Assembly (NCBI RefSeq): GCF_014200605.1
Contig: NZ_JACHCE010000001.1
Coordinates: forward strand, 806,001 to 870,000
Reading direction: 5' to 3'
DNA length: 64,000 nucleotides
DNA from: Pedobacter cryoconitis
GTDB lineage: Bacteria; Bacteroidota; Bacteroidia; Sphingobacteriales; Sphingobacteriaceae
Below the pieces are notes generated by a model, which saw nothing but the letters and a program-made list of their open reading frames with translations, searched no databases and was not told where the DNA came from. Of this stretch, positions 59,955 to 64,000 are shown in pieces. The position numbers and the translations under genes are program-made. The first letter of the stretch is position 1. Every line of letters starts with the position of its first letter.

Positions 59955-61187
59955 ATGCAACCATATAAAGCCTCTAACACTGCCTTAAGTGCAGCTATTC
60001 TTGTAGCGTCCTTAGGCTATTTCGTAGACATTTACGATCTTTTATTATTCAGTATCGTCCGTATCCCCAGTTTAAAATCACTGGGACTTAGTGGCACTCA
60101 ATTAACAGATACCGGCATCATGTTATTAAATACTCAAATGATTGGAATGCTGATCGGGGGTATATTATGGGGGATGCTTGGAGATCGAAAAGGCCGTTTA
60201 TCCGTGCTGTTCGGATCTATATTCCTTTACTCAATGGCTAATATAGCCAATGGTCTGGTACATTCTGTAAACGCTTATGCGTTCTGGCGTTTTATTGCAG
60301 GTCTGGGACTTGCAGGAGAACTGGGTGCAGGAATTACACTGGTTGCAGAACTAATGCCTAAAGAGAAAAGAGGGTATGCAACAACAATTGTTGCCTCAGT
60401 GGGTGTGAGTGGTGCAGTAGTTGCCTATTTCATTGCACAGATTTTTGACTGGCGTACTTCATTTTTTATTGGTGGAGGTTTAGGGCTTTTATTGCTTTTA
60501 CTAAGAATTGGCGTGGCAGAATCAGGCATGTTCAGTGAGTCTAAAGAGGCAAGCAACAGAGGTGATTTTTTTGCGCTGTTCCGGAATAAAACGCAGTTTG
60601 TCAAATATATCAGATGTATCATGATTGGTATCCCCTTGTGGTTTGTTGTCGGGGTGCTTATTACCTTATCTCCCGAATTTGGTAAAGTATTACGTGTGCA
60701 GGGCGAAGTTAGCGCAGGAGCTGCTGTAGCCTGGTGTTACGGGGGGATTGTAATCGGTGATATTGCGGGCGGGCTAATCAGTCAATGGTTAAAAAGCAGA
60801 ATTAAAGTCGTTTATATTTTTCTTGCGATGGCTACCCTTGGGATTATTGCCTATTTCACACTTTATGACCTTACTTTACAGCATTTTTACTGGTTATGTG
60901 GTGGAATTGGTTTAACAGTAGGCTATTGGGTCATTTTTATGACTATTGCTACAGAACAGTTTGGTACAAATATAAGAGCTACAGTAACCACTACAGTTCC
61001 AAATTTTGTACGTGGTGCTGTTGTGCCGCTCACGCTTCTTTTCCAATTATTAAAAGGTGTTTATGGTGGAAATATCATCCATTCGGGGATCACAGTAGCC
61101 ATCATTAGTCTTGCTGTTGCATTCTATGCCTTAAGCAGGATGAAAGAAACCTTTTCCAAGGACCTGGATTATGTAGAAGAGTTTTAA
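59955..61187 (+). CDS. MFS transporter
   Basis: A 410-residue transporter with 12 predicted helices. Motif A is GGILWGMLGDRKGRLSVLFGS in the loop between helices 2 and 3, with the proline-free start SAAILVASLGYFVDIYDLLLF. A conserved ELGAGITLVAELMPKEKRGY fits the metabolite:H+ symporter group of the MFS. It is followed 91 bases later by a gluconokinase gene, so a sugar acid such as gluconate is one plausible cargo, but the sequence alone does not show it. Confidence 0.85.
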   Translation: MQPYKASNTALSAAILVASLGYFVDIYDLLLFSIVRIPSLKSLGLSGTQLTDTGIMLLNTQMIGMLIGGILWGMLGDRKGRLSVLFGSIFLYSMANIANGLVHSVNAYAFWRFIAGLGLAGELGAGITLVAELMPKEKRGYATTIVASVGVSGAVVAYFIAQIFDWRTSFFIGGGLGLLLLLLRIGVAESGMFSESKEASNRGDFFALFRNKTQFVKYIRCIMIGIPLWFVVGVLITLSPEFGKVLRVQGEVSAGAAVAWCYGGIVIGDIAGGLISQWLKSRIKVVYIFLAMATLGIIAYFTLYDLTLQHFYWLCGGIGLTVGYWVIFMTIATEQFGTNIRATVTTTVPNFVRGAVVPLTLLFQLLKGVYGGNIIHSGITVAIISLAVAFYALSRMKETFSKDLDYVEEF

Positions 61188-61278
61188 AGATTTTGCTGAT
61201 GACATACTAAATTCATCTTTTGGAATAAAATTTTGCATCAGAAAGGTTAAAGTCTAAATTGCAGCTTAATCAATAATT

Positions 61279-62775
61279 ATGCAATACATTTTAGGAATAG
61301 ACATTGGGACCGGAAGTACTAAAGCTGTAGCGGTAGGGACAGATCATAAAGCTTTCGATAGCAGTCAATATTTTTATCCAACTAATGTGGCGCAGCCCGG
61401 TTACAGCGAACAAGACCCTGAATTAATCTGGCAGGCTTTTCAGCAAAGTATTGAGACGATGGTTTCAAAATTGAAATCCAGTCCTGCAGCAATCAGTTTA
61501 AGCTGTGCAATGCATAGCGTGATTGCAGTGGATGAGAACTGTCAGGCACTGGCACCAATGATGACCTGGGCAGATAGCAGAAGTACAGGAGTCGCAGATG
61601 CTTTATTAGCTTCCGCTTTGGGTGCTGAATTATATAAAGCAACCGGAACACCTGTTCACTCTATGTCTCCATTATGCAAAATCAGCTGGATCAGAGAAAA
61701 TCAGCCTCAACTTTTTAGTACGGTTTATAAATTCATATCGATTAAAGAGTATATCTGGTATCGTCTGTTCAATACCTTTGAAATAGATCATTCTGTAGCT
61801 TCCTGTACGGGGTTGATGGATATAAAAAAACTGACCTGGTATCCGGAGGCTTTAAGCGTTGCGGGAATCAAAGCAGAACAACTTTCAGTTTTGGTAAGTA
61901 CTGGTTATTTAAGAAGAGATTTTGATCCTGTTAAAACATTGCCATTTTTAGCAAAAGGAACACCCTTTGTCATTGGGGCAACAGATGGCTGTCTGGCAAA
62001 TCTGGGAACAGGTGCTATAAAACCTGGAATAGCAGCTTTAACGATAGGTACAAGCGGGGCATTAAGAGTAGCAGGAAGTTCTGCTGTAGTCAATGAAAAA
62101 GCAATGAATTTTAGTTACCGTCTGGATGAGGAAATATTCATCAATGGAGGGCCGGTAAATAACGGTGGAATAGCTTTGAAATGGCATTTAAAAAATATTC
62201 TTCAAAAGACAGAGCTTAATGCAAGTGATTATAGTGAGACACTCAGCAAAACTGAGGCTATTGACCCGGGAGCTGAAGGGTTGATTTTTCTGCCTTATCT
62301 GCAAGGAGAGCGGGCTCCGATATGGGACTCTAAAAGCTGCGGCACATTTTTTGGAATGCACCTGAATCATCAGACGCCTCATTTTACCCGCGCATTGATT
62401 GAGGGAATATGCTTTGCGTTAAATGATGTTTTATTATCCTTAGCCAATTCGGGACAAGAAATAAAGCAATTGAATGTAAGTGGGGGTTTTGTTACTTCAA
62501 CTATCTGGCTACAGATCATGGCTGATATTACCGGTAAAAAACTATTGTTATATAGTGTGGAGGATGCTTCGGCAGTAGGAGCTGCTTATCTTGCTTTTAA
62601 ATCAACGGGTCTTTCAGCAGGTTATCCTTTGCCCGATCAGCAGCATATCACTTATATTGAGCCTGATCAAAAAAATCACACTATTTATAAAACCTATTTT
62701 AATTTTTATCAAAAGATATATCAGCAGTTAAAAGGGGTGATGCACGAAATGCATGATTTTCAAAACAAGGATTAG
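61279..62775 (+). CDS. gntK: Gluconokinase, FGGY family
   Basis: The 498-residue FGGY kinase starts with ILGIDIGTGSTKAVAVG (ATP phosphate-1 motif). It has LSCAMHSVIAVDENCQALAPMMTWADSRS and TGTPVHSMSPLCKISWIRE, the pattern of the Bacillus-type gluconokinase, then the FGGY-like GAAYLAFKSTG near the C-terminus. It phosphorylates gluconate to 6-phosphogluconate with ATP; other pentulose or hexulose kinases are less likely because of the PVHSMSPL block. Pairs with the MFS transporter upstream. Confidence 0.88.
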   Translation: MQYILGIDIGTGSTKAVAVGTDHKAFDSSQYFYPTNVAQPGYSEQDPELIWQAFQQSIETMVSKLKSSPAAISLSCAMHSVIAVDENCQALAPMMTWADSRSTGVADALLASALGAELYKATGTPVHSMSPLCKISWIRENQPQLFSTVYKFISIKEYIWYRLFNTFEIDHSVASCTGLMDIKKLTWYPEALSVAGIKAEQLSVLVSTGYLRRDFDPVKTLPFLAKGTPFVIGATDGCLANLGTGAIKPGIAALTIGTSGALRVAGSSAVVNEKAMNFSYRLDEEIFINGGPVNNGGIALKWHLKNILQKTELNASDYSETLSKTEAIDPGAEGLIFLPYLQGERAPIWDSKSCGTFFGMHLNHQTPHFTRALIEGICFALNDVLLSLANSGQEIKQLNVSGGFVTSTIWLQIMADITGKKLLLYSVEDASAVGAAYLAFKSTGLSAGYPLPDQQHITYIEPDQKNHTIYKTYFNFYQKIYQQLKGVMHEMHDFQNKD

Positions 62776-62807
62776 TCAAACAGATAAAAATGGACCTGTC
62801 TTAAAAT

Positions 62808-62849
62808 AAAAAAGCTGTTAATCTTAGGATAAGATTAACAGCTTTTTTA
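62808..62849. terminator. Bidirectional terminator
   Basis: GCTGTTAATCTTA (62814-62826) and TAAGATTAACAGC (62830-62842) form a perfect stem with loop GGA, followed by T6. It separates the gluconokinase from the convergent minus-strand gene ending at 62865. Confidence 0.95.
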
Positions 62850-62864
62850 TCATATGATTTAAGC

Positions 62865-63545
62865 CTATTGATGAACTGAATTGTAATTCTTTACCAATGC
62901 AGCTATAGATTTTACATCAAAATATTCTATTCCTTTAATCCGTTCTGTCAGATCTTTATCGTCAGACATCTTCTCCATTAAAATGTTTTTAATATACTGG
63001 GTATTGGTATCTGAGTTGTCCGGAGTAATTTCCATCATTTCGCCAGCCCCAGGTCCTTCTATATAATATAATGCACGGCGTTCTCTTCTTGGTCTGTCAT
63101 CATCATCACCCCTGCCACCAAAACTTACACCACCACCAATTCCAACACCACTGTAACCACCTGTTCCAATACCAAGGCCTATAGATGGAGAGAAGCGCAC
63201 ACGGCGTTTTGGTTTTTCAACAGGACCTACATTTCCTCCCATGGAATACAAATTAAGTTTTCCTGTTTCTACCAATTTGAAAAAACGGTAACCAGTTTTC
63301 TTATTTGCTACAAAAGGTTTGCTGACAAAGGTATCTCCATTCCACAAAAATTCTTTAATATCCTTTGCACTGTATTTCTCAACTGTTCCATCATCTTTTT
63401 TAAGACCCACAGTAAGAAAATCAGTTCCCTGTATTGTCCCCCTGACGAAATTGCCAGTATCAATCACTACAGCATCCTGTGCTGAGGCGGCAAGTGCCAG
63501 CAGAGAAAAGAGTACCAGGGTACTCATATATTTTATTAGTTTCAT
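62865..63545 (-). CDS. Secreted glycine-rich protein of unknown function
   Basis: A 226-residue exported protein (signal ...LLALAASAQ). After an N-terminal part (VVIDTGNFVRGTIQGTDFLTVGLKKDDG) there is a Gly-rich segment (SIGLGIGTGGYSGVGIGGGVSFGGRG) followed by a highly charged DDDDRPRRERR stretch. The C-terminal part looks helical (YIKNILMEKMSDDKDLTERIKGIEYF). I do not recognise the family. It is probably envelope-located and conserved in related Sphingobacteriaceae; no functional link to neighbours. Confidence 0.55.
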   Translation of the reverse strand: MKLIKYMSTLVLFSLLALAASAQDAVVIDTGNFVRGTIQGTDFLTVGLKKDDGTVEKYSAKDIKEFLWNGDTFVSKPFVANKKTGYRFFKLVETGKLNLYSMGGNVGPVEKPKRRVRFSPSIGLGIGTGGYSGVGIGGGVSFGGRGDDDDRPRRERRALYYIEGPGAGEMMEITPDNSDTNTQYIKNILMEKMSDDKDLTERIKGIEYFDVKSIAALVKNYNSVHQ

Positions 63546-63611
63546 CTAATTTATTTATACCCAAATAACGTAAATTATTTACTATTTGTTGTCATAGGTA
63601 GTTCAGATATA

Positions 63612-63642
63612 TAAAATGCCCTGAATAATTTCAGGGCATTTG
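63612..63642 (-). terminator. Terminator after the small secreted protein gene
   Basis: AAATGCCCTGAA (63614-63625) pairs with TTCAGGGCATTT (63630-63641). On the minus strand it is followed by TTTTATAT, so it should end the gene at 63692-63919. Confidence 0.7.
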
Positions 63643-63691
63643 AATGATTTATTCTTTAAGAAGCTATTTAATTTTAAACAGTTTCTAAGAC

Positions 63692-63919
63692 CTAAGCTGC
63701 TTTTTTTGCAGGTGTAGTCATTTTACTTGTTGTTGTCTTTTTTGCAGGCGCTGTTTTGTTTGTTTTGAAACGTTTATCTGGCGTTCCATCTTTTTTCAAT
63801 GGCTGCTTGTTCTTTTTATAACGCATGTCCTTTGAACCATCTTTTTTTGTCTGAGCGAATGTTTGCGTGGTTGTAAAAGCCATTACAGCCAACAGCATCA
63901 TAACAATTAGTTTTTTCAT
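63692..63919 (-). CDS. Small secreted Lys-rich protein with a repeated motif (75 aa)
   Basis: The 75-residue product has a signal peptide (MKKLIVMMLLAVMAFTTTQT then FAQ). It shows two near copies of a 14-residue motif: KKDGSKDMRYKKNK and KKDGTPDKRFKTNK. A Lys/Thr/Pro-rich tail follows (PAKKTTTSKMTTPAKKAA), like a small histone-tail-type or cell-wall-contacting protein. I do not know its function. Similar small secreted proteins with KDGTxDxR motifs occur in this group. Confidence 0.6.
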   Translation of the reverse strand: MKKLIVMMLLAVMAFTTTQTFAQTKKDGSKDMRYKKNKQPLKKDGTPDKRFKTNKTAPAKKTTTSKMTTPAKKAA

Positions 63920-64000
63920 ATTGTGGTTTCTTTAAATTTACATGAAGCTATAAAACATTTCTCATATTTCATACTGAATTATTATTGGCTTGTTTCTTGC

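Noticed and set aside
1..64000. tRNA or rRNA genes, intact transposase, prophage
   Set aside because: No cloverleaf, conserved rRNA block, integrase or transposase was found on reading; only one ORF6N remnant and an IS-like end were seen.

Overview
The window is about 64 kb of a low-GC chromosome from a member of the Bacteroidota, most likely family Sphingobacteriaceae (Pedobacter-like). This rests on the type IX secretion C-terminal signal and PorP/SprF partner, FecI/FecR-type sigma and anti-sigma genes with a DUF4974 C-terminus, a TonB-dependent B12 receptor with surface lipoproteins, many 'AQ' signal-peptide cleavage sites, and TAnnTTTG-type -7 boxes. This assignment is inference from gene content. 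No rRNA, tRNA, CRISPR array or intact transposase was seen.

Layout. 1-3100: start of a penicillin-binding protein, a secreted barrel-like protein and a PPK2 kinase. 3145-8958: a cobalamin riboswitch followed by a four-gene B12 uptake operon (BtuB-like receptor, BtuG-like propeller lipoprotein, a surface lipoprotein, a second propeller lipoprotein) and a terminator. 8957-14040: a five-gene minus-strand operon with an ECF sigma factor, a FecR anti-sigma factor, an STN-domain protein and two paralogous 16-residue-repeat surface proteins. 14041-15131: a non-coding patch with a long inverted repeat, a 21-unit 25-bp minisatellite and the wreck of an ORF6N-domain gene. 15630-18678: copper operon (CopA, CopZ, HMA-AraC fusion). 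18769-20058: CoA-transferase. 20237-27351: a tight six-gene ergothioneine operon (C-S lyase, disulfide reductase, ABC importer, EgtB, EgtD). 27513-28925: ArsR and an Old Yellow Enzyme. 29042-35050: OmpA, beta-CASP hydrolase, epimerase, cold-shock and small proteins. 35999-47882: a 3623-residue type IX-secreted adhesin with 23 exact-length 91-residue repeats and its SprF partner. 47918-53391: a serine hydrolase and a TesA/YbbA/YbbP set. 53473-64000: response regulator, mutarotase, S15 peptidase, MerC, nitrilase, a diadenylate-cyclase-like protein, MFS transporter, gluconokinase and small secreted proteins.

How they work together. The B12 genes form one riboswitch-controlled outer-membrane import unit. 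The ergothioneine operon appears to combine synthesis, import and recycling of the same thiol; its importer has a substrate-binding domain whose two halves are in reversed order (circular permutation), which I regard as the most notable structural feature. The sigma/anti-sigma operon looks like a cell-surface signalling unit whose receptor is not a TonB receptor. The giant adhesin and SprF form a secretion/adhesion pair. The 580-residue cyclase-like protein is a candidate nucleotide second-messenger enzyme with a variant active-site motif.
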